From the NCBI GenBank assembly GCA_004369045.1, contig ML213506.1:631512-695511 (forward strand): 64,000 nt of DNA, given 5' to 3'. Shown here in pieces: positions 1 through 10,995 of this stretch. A model generated the notes under the pieces. It was not told where the DNA came from. It saw only the letters and a list, made by a program, of their open reading frames with translations, and did not search any database. A program made the translations under genes and the position numbers. The DNA is from Heliocybe sulcata. Lineage: Eukaryota; Basidiomycota; Agaricomycetes; Gloeophyllales; Gloeophyllaceae. Each line of letters begins with the position of its first letter. The stretch's first letter is position 1.

Positions 1-2
1 CC

Positions 3-1373
3 GCTGGTCACAAACACCGGCAGGGATCTGTTCGTGTAGCTCAGCGTCTAGCATCCATCCAACGAGCAGCGACCACATGCATTACAGGCGGTCTGCGAAG
101 CACAGCGACAGACACTCTCGATGCACATGCCAACCTATGGCCAACTCACCATCTCATGAACTTCGAGTGTTATCGAACAAGCCTTCGACTTGCTACTCTC
201 CCCAAGACTCATCCTCTTGCGGCGTATGTCCACCGAGCATCACAGCACTTTGTCAGGCGACATCGGTCCCCGCTCCACCACCTCTTCCATACATTCAGGA
301 TTGACACCCGCCTCATTGAGAAGATAGACTCTGTTGGACCTCCGCCCGACTGGAAGCCTCCCTTTCGGACACATATCGCAAGCGACCGGGAAGAGGCATT
401 GCACAAGGCCAATGAATGGGAACGATCTGGAGATCTACGGGTTTATACCGACGGATCAGGTTATAAAGGTAAGGTCGGTGCATCTGCTGTACTACTGAAG
501 CGTCGCAGTCCTCCAAAAACGCTCCGCTACTGCCTTGGCTCACTTCAAGAGCACATTGTCTACACGGGTGAAGGTGTCGGTGTCATGCTAGCCCTGGAAC
601 TCCTTCGCAAAGAGCGGCAGCTGCAAGGTAATGTATCCATAGGACTTGACAACCAGGCTATCATCCAGGCTCTACCCTCTCGAAAGACCCGACCCGGTTA
701 CCATGTTCTGGAACACATTCGAAAGCAGGCGCAACGCTTGGTCGACCGTCATACTGACCTTTCTCTGACATTCAGATGGGTGCCAGGGCACGAAGATGTC
801 ACGGGAAATGAGCTAGCAGACAAGGAAGCCAAACGTGCCGCGAAAGGTAAGACTAGTGCTACTCATCTGCTCCCGCAGGTACTTCACCGCAAGCCGCTGC
901 CAACTAGCATCTCAGCCCATAAGCAAGCATATCGAAACCGACTCAAGAAGTGGTGGAAGGACGAATGGGCGAGATCACCGCACTACGAGCGAACTCATGC
1001 CATTGACCCGAAACTACCATCCAAGTCATTTCTGGATCTGATCGAAGGCCTCCCGCGACCTCAGGCTGCCATAGTCATGCAGTTACGAACCGGTCATGCA
1101 CCGCTCAATGCGCACCTACACCGAATTCAAGCCACAGCAATACCAGACTGCGATCACTGCCCCAGAATCCCGGAAGATGTCCACCACTACCTCCTCATCT
1201 GTCGAAAGTATGAGCGCCAGCGCTTCGCGCTGCACCGCAAGATTGGCCGAGCAGCATCCGAGCTGTCGACTTTGCTCAATGCCGAGGTGAAAGCCTTGTT
1301 AGCATATGTCCACCAGACCCGACGATTCAGGAAGACACACGGTGAGGATCTGCTACCCCCCGAGGACGGATGA
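3..1373 (+). CDS. LINE ORF2 C-terminus: RT tail, RNase H, Cys/His cluster (partial)
   Basis: The frame is open from base 3 to the stop at 1371-1373, so the start lies outside the window. The first ~130 residues resemble the region after the reverse transcriptase core in fungal LINEs (for example LASIQRAATTCITG). An RNase H domain follows, with its acidic residues visible in YTDGSG, GEGVGVMLAL, GLDNQA and NELADKEAK, plus the conserved WVPGHEDVTGNE segment. A C-terminal cluster CDHCPRIPEDVHHYLLIC is the zinc-knuckle-like motif common at the end of these ORFs. RNase H removes RNA from the RNA:DNA hybrid during target-primed reverse transcription. No stop or frameshift is seen. An internal ATG at 156 opens a shorter frame, but the homology runs further upstream, so it is not the real start. 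Confidence 0.88.
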   Translation, partial: AGHKHRQGSVRVAQRLASIQRAATTCITGGLRSTATDTLDAHANLWPTHHLMNFECYRTSLRLATLPKTHPLAAYVHRASQHFVRRHRSPLHHLFHTFRIDTRLIEKIDSVGPPPDWKPPFRTHIASDREEALHKANEWERSGDLRVYTDGSGYKGKVGASAVLLKRRSPPKTLRYCLGSLQEHIVYTGEGVGVMLALELLRKERQLQGNVSIGLDNQAIIQALPSRKTRPGYHVLEHIRKQAQRLVDRHTDLSLTFRWVPGHEDVTGNELADKEAKRAAKGKTSATHLLPQVLHRKPLPTSISAHKQAYRNRLKKWWKDEWARSPHYERTHAIDPKLPSKSFLDLIEGLPRPQAAIVMQLRTGHAPLNAHLHRIQATAIPDCDHCPRIPEDVHHYLLICRKYERQRFALHRKIGRAASELSTLLNAEVKALLAYVHQTRRFRKTHGEDLLPPEDG

Positions 1374-1847
1374 TAAAAGTTCCACCCTACAGATATCAAC
1401 CCTTCGTTATTAAAACCGCAACGAGCTACCTACGCTATGAATCTACCACTCTATAATGCTTGCAACCAGCCCAATCGGTCCACCTATATGTGGGTTGCCC
1501 GAAGAGGAGGAATAGGTCAATAGGGTTTCTTCTTCTTTGGGGGCGACGAGAGCCTGCGAGGTACTGATGACGGGAGCCCGGTAGCTTTTCCCCTACGGGG
1601 GTTTTTGATGCACCCGGGCAAGGACGGTCATCACCCTCCCCTTTTCTTTGTGCTCACCATGTTCCCTGTCGCCGCCACCGTTATCTTTCATGCTAACCAA
1701 TGGTCTCCCACCCCCGACGCACCCCGCATCCTGCGGCCCTGCGCATGTTACCCAGACCTTCTTTTATTGCCAGATGAAAATGACGCTGTACCTACGACAT
1801 GTAATGTCCAACATAGGGCCGTGCCCTCGGGACAATAAACAAGGATT

Positions 1848-1848
<1 letters not shown>

Positions 1849-1910
<62 letters not shown>
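1849..1910 (+). repeat. poly(A) tail of the LINE, 62 A
   Basis: An uninterrupted A62 tract 10 bases after an AATAAA signal. It marks the 3' end of a retrotransposed RNA copy. Tracts this pure usually erode quickly, which argues for a young insertion; exact length may be affected by sequencing slippage. Confidence 0.92.
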
Positions 1911-1912
<2 letters not shown>

Positions 1913-2078
1913 GTGGCTCGAAGGTTCGGGCCGTGCGCGTGAGAGCATACGTACTTAAATCTCCCGCGGCCCCTTGGTGCCACAGCCTGTGCCACTCGCC
2001 ACTCGCACTTGAATGTCGTGCTGTACCTGCTGCTCTGAACACGCCTGAATTACCTCTCTGCTACGAAAGCTACACAGA

Positions 2079-3451
2079 ATGGCGTCAATGAAAGCGGAAG
2101 ACAACGCTGGGACACCCTCTGCAACGCCAGCGCCTCAACAGCCAGCGTACCCAGCTTCATGGACCGCGCAAATCCCGATTGACCCCGCACTGCAGCAGCA
2201 GCAGCCACAAGGCCAAGTTGCAACACCGTAAGATTGGCTCTATACCCCATTTGCTCTCAGCTCTAACCTAGGGCTAAAATTCCAGCGCCTCATATGCCCA
2301 GTATTATCAACACTACCCACAAACATACACTGCGGCACATTACCAGCAGTACCTACCCCAGCAGGCCCAAGTCCAACAGCAGCAGCAAGCGACTGCACCG
2401 AGGCCTATCCAGACGCAAACACAGACGCAGACGCAGACGCAAACGAGCACAGTGGATACGTCGGACATCGCGACGCTGAATGACGCACTAGGCAGCGCTG
2501 GTGTCGACCTGAGGGTACGTCTTCTGCACCAATCATCTCCCTGTCACGTATAACCAACCCACTATGCAGGCAGAGGAAGAAACCCTCCAGCGCTCCTACG
2601 ACCAACACCCCCACTCTTACCGCACCTACGAAGACCGTACCCGAAAGCAACCCCCCAAGCCCTCCTTCGACTCTACCCACCTCGCCACCAAAATGCACAC
2701 CCTCGCCTCCCCGCACAAAATCTCCCACATCCCCTCCGACACCGTCAACTACCTCGCCCTCTCCCTGCGCGCCCGGCTGCAAGACCTCCTCACCGAAATG
2801 ATCGCCGCCTCCGGGCACCGCACGAGCACGCAGTTCGACCGACCCGCCTCATTCTGGTCTGACGGCGCAACACCAATGTGGCGGCTCGCAGTCAAGAATG
2901 ACGTGGGCAAGCAGCTCGCCGCGCTCGAAAAGGCCGAGCGGGAGGAAGAGCTGCGCGTCCGTCGGGAGCGGAAAGAGCGCGCGGAGATGGTCGCCGCCTC
3001 CCTCGCGCAGCAAAGCCAGACCGCGGCGACCGCCGACGCAGACGAGGAAGATTCGCAGCCCAAGAAAAAGAGGAAGAAGGAAGGCCCCGGCGTTACTGCG
3101 CGCAACATGTCCGAGGACGTACGCAAGAAGATGAGCAACGCCGTCGCGTCGCAGGCGGCGGGCATTGGCGGCAAGTACGCATGGATGAACGCGGCGGCGA
3201 GCGCGTCGTCGCCGCTGGCTGGGAAGAAGCGCGAGACGAGTGTCGCGAGTGCGAGCGGGATTGGCGCGGCCGCAAGCTCGTGGGCGAAGCCGTATGTCCC
3301 CACGAAGCCCACCTCGCAGGCGGCGCTGCCGGAGAAGAAGGCGGAGGAGGAGGATACGCGGCGGACGGTGACGCTGAGAGATGCATTGTTTGTGATCGAG
3401 AAGGAGAGAGGACATGGTGGAGGACGAGGGTCAGCGCGCGGGTGGGTCTAG
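2079..3451 (+). CDS. TAF4: TFIID subunit 4 (TAF4 C-terminal domain protein)
   Basis: TAF4 is a core TFIID subunit; its histone fold pairs with TAF12. Exons: 2079-2227, 2286-2514, 2570-3451 (419 aa). The N-terminus is Gln/Pro-rich, including a QTQTQT tract from a CAGACG-type repeat. LNDALGSAGVDLRAEEE near residue 110 is the start of the TAF4 histone-fold region. A charged stretch with a basic PKKKRKKEG signal follows, then the family's C-terminal signature KYAWMNAA and TVTLRDALFVIEKERG. The start is the first in-frame ATG; exon phases join cleanly. The histone fold is short and diverged in fungi, so identification rests mainly on the C-terminal motif and its order after the histone fold. The LINE tail ends 168 bp upstream. 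Confidence 0.88.
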
Positions 3452-3685
3452 CAGTCAGGCCGCTTGGATGTCCCGAATATTGTAGTTTTAGTGCTACTTG
3501 CTATCACAGCGTCCTGGATCGAGATGCTTTGATGTACATATATTTCGGGGGGCTCGTCTTTGCTATCCGAAAAGCATCTTGCATCCCATTGCAAGCAAAG
3601 CATCATGCGGAAACCCAGCCGTACATTATATTCCTATACCGAAACGAGTGTTCCACATCTACAACCCAAAACCAAGCGACCGATC

Positions 3686-5094
3686 CTACTTCTCCAAATC
3701 CCCATCAACCCTCCTATACTCTCCCCTTCCCTTACCACTAAACATCCGTCTCGCCCAGCGAGCACCTCCGCACCACAGCCCCAGCGCCACGCACACACCA
3801 AGGAACAGCCCGCCCAGAACCATACCCTGCAACATACTTGGCTTGTATGCCGCGTACATCTCCTGCTCCTCCTCGCTCTCATCATCCAGCACCTTGGGAG
3901 TGGAGGTGGGCTTGATAACAATGTCCTCGCGCGTGGACGTAATTAGCGGTACGGCCTGCGTCGCCGTCGAGGTGCTGTCCGAGTCCGAGGTCTCAGTGGG
4001 CAAGGGCACGATCTAGAGAGAAGTGCGGAGGAACATCGAGTATATTGCGATGGAGAGGATATGGGATATTTTAATTAGCTACAGGAGCTTTCAGAGCTCA
4101 GCGCGGAGAGGCACCTGGTTCCCGTTCTCGTCCACCTCGTGTTCCACCTCCAACTAGGATTTTGAGAGATTGGTCAGTAGGAGTGGGAAGGAGGAAGAAG
4201 GAAGGGGGCGCACCTCGCCGCAGTCTGCGATGATGATGTCTACCGAGGGGCGGTCGGAGGCGCCCTTCTGTACGTTCTCTACAAATGAAATATGAAGAAT
4301 GGTATGGAAGGGAGGGAGGACGAAGGCGTACCGATGAGGCTTACGACATCCATGCCGTCGATAACCTTGCCGAAAACGACATGGCGGCCATCGAGCCAGG
4401 ATGTCTTGACAGTCGTGATGAACTATGAGCACACATATGTCAGTGTGAGAGCGCCGATGGACAGGAGCTCTCGCATACGAATTGCGAGCCGTTGGTGTCC
4501 TTGCCGGCATTAGCCATAGAGAGGACGCCGGGGCCGGTGTGCTTCAACTTGCTATGATACTTGTCAAACATGGAAAAGTGGAGAAGGAGAGGGTGGGACG
4601 TACAAGTTCTCGTCGGGGAACCTGTCACCGTAGATGGACTTGCCTCCAGTGCCGTCACCCCGGGCTGCATAGGTCGTGAGCGACATTACACCAGAAGGCA
4701 TAGACAGTAAGGCTTACTGAAGTCACCGCCCTGAATCATGAAATCCTTGATAACCCGGTGGAACTTGGATCCCTTGTACCCAAAGCCCTCCGGAAGCGTC
4801 TCGCCATCCTTCTTCACACCCGTCGCGAGCGCGCGGAAGTTCTCCACCGTCTTCGGGACCGTTCCACCGAACAGACCAATCGTAACTAGCCCACGAATCC
4901 CCAGTTTAATGCATTGTCCTGTATGTAAAGCGAAGAGAAAACGTACTCCTGCCGAGGTCCTGATCGCCCTGCTTGATGTCGAAGAAGACCTTGTGGGTGA
5001 TTTTGGGGCCCTTAGCTGCCTCGACTGACTGCGCGCAGTAGAGGAGCGCGAGGGAGAGGAGTGTAAAAAGGAGGGGGAGTTTGCCAAAGTTCAT
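3686..5094 (-). CDS. Secretory-pathway cyclophilin (peptidyl-prolyl isomerase) with C-terminal membrane anchor
   Basis: This cyclophilin-B-type prolyl cis-trans isomerase should act in the ER. Exons on the minus strand: 4947-5094, 4718-4885, 4604-4664, 4479-4551, 4332-4422, 4214-4278, 4115-4153, 3686-4012 (323 aa). Residues 1-26 are a signal peptide ([18 protein letters not shown]...). The cyclophilin domain has [16 protein letters not shown] (catalytic Arg in FHR), the NGSQFFITT loop across an exon junction, and [12 protein letters not shown]. After the domain come an acidic Ser/Thr linker and a single hydrophobic helix ([17 protein letters not shown]) ending in a basic tail, so the protein is probably a type I membrane protein with the enzyme in the lumen. 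It shares a 182-bp divergent promoter with DBP7. The gene symbol varies between fungi and is left open. Confidence 0.93.
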
Positions 5095-5276
5095 GGCGAC
5101 GGTGCGAGGTGAGCTTGTACGGACGTGGCGACAAAGCTCTCCGGGTCAAGGACCCGGACTACCCTTCCCTAATTTATATTGATCATTGCATTTCTACTAA
5201 TGCTATGGCCGGGGTCCTCATCCAATGTGCAGAGATTTGATTGAGATTTCTTCTCTGACTTCACTCTGTGCTCGCC
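5095..5276. promoter_or_regulatory. Divergent promoter region, cyclophilin / DBP7
   Basis: The 182 bp between the two start codons must contain both 5' leaders and both promoters. No canonical TATA box stands out apart from the AT-rich stretch aatttatattgatc near 5171. Confidence 0.5.
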
Positions 5277-7926
5277 ATGGACGACGACCTCATCCTCAAT
5301 CTCGCCGTCGACGACGGGCGCAAGGTAAATTCAAAGGCGAGCGTAAACAAAGGTGGGAGATGGACAGATAGGTATGTGACCTGCATAAACTCTAGCCGAG
5401 TTCCTCCTCAGATACACCAGGTTAAAAGCGAAGAGAGGCGCAAAACGCAAATCCAGGTCGGATGAGAAAACTAGCGCGAAGGCCGTCTCGAACGACGACG
5501 GCGCAGCTCGTCCGTCGCCAGCGAAGAAACCTCGACGAGACCCTGCACCACCTTCCAAGCCCGACCACCCGAAATCCCAAGCTGCCCGCCCCCAACCCCA
5601 ATTCATCTCCTCTCTCTTCACCTCAAATCCAAGAGTCGAAGCACCCGTCGCCGACCATAACCACAAAGTGCCCCAGCAACCCAGCAATGCCCCCCTCGAC
5701 TCCTCCACCTTCGCAGGCCTCGGCCTCTCTCCTCTTCTCGTCTCACACCTAACCACAAAAATGCACATTTCCGCGCCCACCTCCATCCAAAAAGCCGCTT
5801 TACCTGCCCTCCTTTCCTCCTCGCACAGCCGTGACCTCTTCATCCAAGCCCAAACCGGCTCCGGCAAGACCCTGTCCTTCCTCCTCCCCATCATCCAAGA
5901 CCTCCTGCCCCTTTCCTCTCTGTCCTGGATCGACCGTTCCATAGGCACACTGGCCATCATCATCGCCCCCACACGCGAACTCGCAAAACAAATCTCTGAC
6001 GTCCTCGAAGCGCTCCTTCAGATGCGACTGAGACCCGAACGCGACGATGAGGCTTCGTCCGCGCGCATGACCCGCTGGCTCGTCTCCGGCGTCCTCACCG
6101 GCGGAAGCACCCGCACGCACGAGAAAGCCCGCCTCCGCAAGGGCCTCCCCATACTCGTCGCCACCCCCGGCCGCCTCCTCGACCACCTCCAAAACACCAC
6201 CTCCTTCAACGTTGGCAAATGCCGCTGGCTCGTCCTCGACGAGGCCGACCGCCTCATGGAGCTTGGGTTCGAGGAGACCATCCGGGGCATCGTCAAGGGC
6301 CTCGACGGGCGACGTGGGCTCGCGCTGCAGGCGTTTAGGGAGGGAAAGAGTCTGGAGGCGGGCGGGTGGGACTGGGAGAGGCGGAGACGGACGGTGTTGT
6401 GTTCGGCAACTATTAGGGAGGATGTACAGAAGCTTGCAGGGACGACGCTGCTCGACCCGCTCGTCGTGAAGCCCACGGAGTCGGATATCCCTCCCGAGGA
6501 CAAAGCTGCTGTGGGGCTGGACGGCGTGTCATCGAAGGCGACGGAAAAGTTCACTCCGCCGTCGCAGCTCTCACAGAAGTACGTCGTGGTGCCGCTGAAG
6601 CTCAGACTCGTCGCGCTGGTGGCGTTGCTCCGCCAGCTGCTCGGCCAGGCGCAGAAAGGACGCGGGTGCAAGATCATCGTGTTCCTCAGCTGCACGGACT
6701 CGGTGGATTTCCATTGGCGGTTGTTGGGCGATGCGAGCATGGAGGAAGGCGAGGAGTCCAAGTCTTCTTCCGACGAAGAGAGTGGGGACGAGGAAGGCTC
6801 GGAACGTGATGTTAAGTCTGAAGCTAAAGGCTCGAACGACGGCATCGCATCTCGCTCCTCTCTCCTGCCCGACACTTCTCTCTTCCGGCTGCACGGCTCG
6901 CTGCCGCTCGCAACCCGCCAAGCGACCGTCCGCCAGTTCTCGTCTTCTCCCAAGCCTCACTCTTCGACCAATACCTCCCCCTCCTCACCCCAGTACTCCG
7001 TCCTCTTATGCACGTCGGTTGCCTCGCGTGGCCTGGACCTCCCGCTCGTGCGCGCGGTGATCCAATGCGACCTGCCGACGGAGGGCGGGGCGACAGAGTA
7101 TGTACATAGAGTTGGGAGGACGGCGAGGGCAGGGCGAGGGGGCGAGGCGTGGGCTTTCGTGGGGCCGAGTGAGTTGGAGTGGGTTGGGTGGGTGGAGGCG
7201 AGGATGAGGGGAGAGGAGGGGGCGGGGGAGAAGGAGAAGGGAAAAGGAGGGAGCAAGGGAGACAAAGAGGGAGGGGAGGGGAAAGGGCAGATGGTGGGCG
7301 TAAAGGTGGAGGAGGTGTTAAGAGGCGGCTTCGGCGGCAAGGGACGGGAGTACGAGCAGCGCGCGACGGAGGTGCAGCTCGTGTTCGAGCGATGGGTTCT
7401 GAGGAAGCACGAGGTCCGTATTCATCTCACTCCCGAGTATCTGCAAAACATACTGACTACAGGGTTGATGGCATAGAACGCCGAGCTAGCACGCAAAGCC
7501 TACCTCTCCCACATGCGCGCCTACGCCACCCACCCATCAGACGAGAAACACATCTTCCACATCCGCCACCTGCACATCGGGCACCTCGCCAAGTCATTCG
7601 CCCTGCGCGAGGCCCCCACCGCCGTCTCTCACAAGAAGGGCTCCTCAAAACTCTCCAACGCGAAAGGCAAGAGTAGACCTTCTTCCAACGCCAGAGGGAA
7701 TAGTACGCCATCCGCTAAGGTCAAGACTAGGGCACGGGAAGGCAAGGGGGACTCGAGCGGCGAAGATGATGATGAACCTGAGGCGGAGAGGAGAATGCGG
7801 GAGGCTGTGAGGGCACAGGGGAGGCTGAGCAAGAAGAAGGGTGTGTTGATGAGCTCGGGGGTGTCTGAGTTCCAGGTTACGGCGGGCAACGATCTGGATG
7901 CGCTGGTGCAGGGATACCGTTTGTGA
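5277..7926 (+). CDS. DBP7: ATP-dependent RNA helicase Dbp7 (DDX31 family)
   Basis: A nucleolar DEAD-box helicase needed for 60S ribosomal subunit assembly. Exons: 5277-5371, 5412-7413, 7477-7926 (848 aa). The N-terminus carries the Dbp7-typical NKGGRWTDR, and the splice restores [20 protein letters not shown]. Helicase motifs in order: AQTGSGKT (I), PTRELAKQ (Ia), [12 protein letters not shown] (II), LCSATI (III), [10 protein letters not shown] (V), [14 protein letters not shown] (VI). The DDX31-type C-terminal domain follows, with [11 protein letters not shown] and [19 protein letters not shown]. An acidic Ser/Glu insertion lies between motifs III and V (around bases 6740-6840), and a Gly/Lys/Glu-rich stretch follows motif VI (7200-7300). 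The ATG at 5277 begins [14 protein letters not shown], like other fungal Dbp7 proteins. It converges with the homeodomain gene. Confidence 0.95.
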
Positions 7927-8399
7927 TGTCTACATACCACGCAGGTCATAACAGTTCATGAACTTCTGAGGAGCTGAATCAGAGGCAAAGTCTCAATGAA
8001 CAGGCGACAGTGTTCAACTCTTCACATCATATTCAGAGCTGCTAGTCTGTCCATCCAGAACAGAATACTATGCTATAACTATGCTATATGGCAGAACATA
8101 CACTATTGACTCGGAAAAGAACGACAACAAAGCGCGACTGGCGGCAGAAGCGACTGCAACGAAAGCGAATAACTACAATGCAATGTAATATATGCAGGAG
8201 ACAGAGAGGAAAGTTAACGAGACGGAAACAATAGATAGGGAAGGAGCGTTGAGGTAGGTGCGGTATGGAGAGGGAGACGATAGTGAGAAAAGCAAACAGG
8301 ATGCAGTCCGACGGAGAGCGAGGAATAGCTCGAGTGAGAATATATACTATAGACAAGTGACGGCACCCAGATAGTAAAACAACAGAGCGTCCCCATCGT
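7927..8399. other. Convergent 3' intergenic region (473 bp)
   Basis: Lies between the stop codons of DBP7 (+) and the homeodomain gene (-). It holds their 3' UTRs; AT content rises and the sequence is purine-rich on the + strand. No gene, RNA or repeat is recognised here. Confidence 0.6.
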
Positions 8400-10995
8400 T
8401 CACCGGTACGAGGCGTACAGCTCGGCGTTGTCCAGGGTGCATTCTGGCAAAGAGTTGCTGTAACCTACAGAACTATGAGCCACCCATTTAGATTGATCAC
8501 CCTCGACATACCTTGGCCGACGCCGTAATTAACAGATCCATTGTACTGGCCCTCTTCGTAAGCTTGATACTGCTGCATGCCCTGGTAATGTTCCGGCTGG
8601 GCAGAGACCATCGTGTACCCATCCGCCTCGGGATACGTCGACGGAGAGTAATGGTCGCCTCCGTTGGTCTCCATGGAGAACTTCTGCGGTCGGGGCACGA
8701 ACTCGTACGACTCCGAAGACGAATCAGAAGCCGGTGCTGAAGACACGCGTCCTTCGGTCTCGAAGGACGTCCCGGCTTGATCATACGACCCGCTCTGCAC
8801 AGATCCCATGCTCCCCTCGTCCTTCACCAGCCCATTACCGGTGCCCAAGAAGCTCGTGTCACTGCAACAGCCGCGAACCTACCAAGAGCAAGTCAGGATC
8901 GTGAGTAGACAAAGCACATGACAGCACCAACCTCTTCCTGCTTCACTTCCAGCGCGTACGCCAACTCACTCGACTTCGAGATCGGAATACCCTGGGGTAC
9001 CGGCTCCTGAATACGCGGACTTCCACCGGGCGACACAGTCGACCCAGGCGACGGATAGGCGCTCGAGGCAGCACTATCTTGATCATGCTGCGGCGACAGC
9101 GAGGCATCCGCAGCCCGGACGTCTGGCGACGAAAACGTCGCAGCGCCCGGTGGACTGCCGACGTCCAATCCCGAGAAAGAAGCGGCCAAGATACCCGAAG
9201 CACTATGACACGGCACGACACAAGACAGAATCAATGGAGGATACTCGGAAGCTGACGCACAACGCCAGTTGACAACTCACCAGGACTCCCGACGAGAATC
9301 AGCATGGAAGCCTTGCGGGTAATCCACGAGCGAAGCGCATCCCAAACTCCCCACATCCGAGAAATTCGCACTGGTCGCACTAGACTCGCTCCCAGCAGCA
9401 GAAGAAAACGAGCCATACCGCGAACTGCAGTAGGACGTGGAGGCTGTATCATCCGCCGAGTCGTATTCCTCACGAGGGGCCGGCGCCCCGAAGGAGTAGG
9501 CGTTCAAGTGTTGGATGAGCTCTTCATTCGACTCGCCATAGGCACCCATGTCCGAGGGTTGAGCCTGACCGAAAGAGTAGTCGGGACTAGGAAGCGGGCC
9601 CGAGATGGGAGGCGGGATGGGTCTGGAAAGAGCATGAGGAGGGACAACGTCCAGGTACGGAGATCGGTTGGACGGCGGTGGAGACACGCCTGCATTGTCT
9701 TCGGCAACAGTGGGCACGAGAGACGAGCGGCGGCGGAAGTGCTGGTTGTACTCGGATCCTCGGGCAAAGTTTCCAGGAGCGTACGCACCGTAAGCGTTCA
9801 CCGGCACGGATGCTCGGTGTAGCAACAACGGGCGAGGCCAAGGGTCTGTGAACACCGCAGGGTCCACCGGTGCTCTCTGCTGCGCAGGCGAGTGAGAGGA
9901 GAGTCGCGAAGGAGTTCCGAGGAAGGAGGTGCTGCCGCTTCCATAGATCGCGTTGTTGGCCGCTTGTGCGACATGCGCGTAAGGGTGCGCGGCCAGTCTG
10001 ACCAAGTTTGGGTCAGCAGCAGAAGAACGTCTCCTTGCCAGTGAATCCTCCGATGGACCACCCGGGAGCCGCCTGTACACACTCGTCGGAAGCGAGCCGC
10101 GACGCAGGTTCTGCAAGTCGTGATCAGACAGTGCGGATCTACGTGGGAGTGTGCCACGCAGCATCGACATGGCAGGCGGACTTGAATCGTTCTGGAGAGA
10201 CAGACGAGGAGCAAGGGGGAGGAATGCGGGCGAATCAGCAGAATGGTCGGGCGAAGATGAATCAGCTCCAGAGTCCGTAGACTTGAGCTCAGCGAATCCA
10301 GGCGAATCGCCAGGCTCAGGTGTTGGGATATCCGAAGGCGACGACGGTAATGTCTCTTCCGCGATAGGACTGTTACGGCTGAGCTTGGATTTAGCAGTTG
10401 CGCCATCCTTATCCTCTCCGCGCTTATACTTGTCCTCTCCGCGTTTGCCTGCCAGGGTCTTCTCCTTGGCGCGTCTAACAGATATGATGGGTTACCGTAA
10501 ATATGCGACAGCTATCTACTCACCTGTTCTGAAACCAGACCTGATGCCACGCAACAAACATTATGACCATCAGCAGGCCGGTGCTGAGACTGATGCACGT
10601 ACCTGCACGCTCCTGGGCGTCATATTGAGCTGGTCCGCCAGTCGACGACGAAGGTTGGCGTTGGGCTTCGTCTCGTCCTTGAAGGTCGCTTCCAGAATCT
10701 TCAACTGGTGCCGGCTTGTCCGTTTCCGGTGCTTGACTTCATTCGGAACATAAGGATAGAAGGTACGGAAATCCACCGATGACGGATCAGCACCTGGGGG
10801 ATACAGGTTCGAAGGAATACATGAATTGGAATACATGTCGGCGTCGATGGACGGACGGCGGTGGTGCATGAGCGAGGCGGTATACTGTGCAGGAGAAGCT
10901 ACAGAGGCCATTGTCTGAGGGATTCGATACAGAGCGTGCTGGTCGGCGTTGGGCGTTGGCAAATGAGGGTAAGGCTCGGAGGAAAAGCGGTCCAT
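8400..10995 (-). CDS. Homeodomain transcription factor
   Basis: A nuclear DNA-binding regulator of 768 aa. Exons on the minus strand: 10603-10995, 10524-10540, 9281-10474, 8932-9202, 8512-8878, 8400-8464. The homeodomain spans about residues 93-147: KHRKRTSRHQLKILEATF, then LADQLNMTPRSVQ, then VWFQNRRAKEK. Helix 3 is split by two introns, so VWFQNR is coded by a 17-nt microexon. Downstream of the domain come a Lys/Arg/Asp stretch (KRGEDKYKRGEDK), then Ser/Pro-rich low-complexity sequence to the end, typical of fungal homeodomain activators. It resembles the hom-type regulators of fruiting described in Schizophyllum commune, but I cannot tell which one. The 789-bp 5' intergenic region is long for this window, as expected of a regulated gene. 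Confidence 0.9.

Larger units (their letters stand above)
1..1910 (+). mobile_element. LINE (non-LTR retrotransposon), 3' portion
   Basis: This is the 3' end of a non-LTR retrotransposon; the 5' part lies left of the window. It contains the C-terminal part of the polymerase ORF with an RNase H domain (3-1373), about 475 bases of 3' UTR, an AATAAA signal at 1834-1839 and an uninterrupted run of 62 A at 1849-1910. An RNase H domain followed by a Cys/His cluster fits the Tad1/I-like LINEs found in fungi; the clade is inferred from domain order. The reading frame is intact to the left edge and the tail is unbroken, so the copy looks recent. The 5' end and target-site duplication cannot be seen. 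The element lies 168 bp upstream of the TAF4 start codon, in the same orientation. Confidence 0.9.

Noticed and set aside
1648-2091. A 147-codon frame across the poly(A) tract (poly-Lys)
   Set aside because: It reads LINE 3' UTR, the A tail and host DNA; it is open only because AAA is a sense codon.
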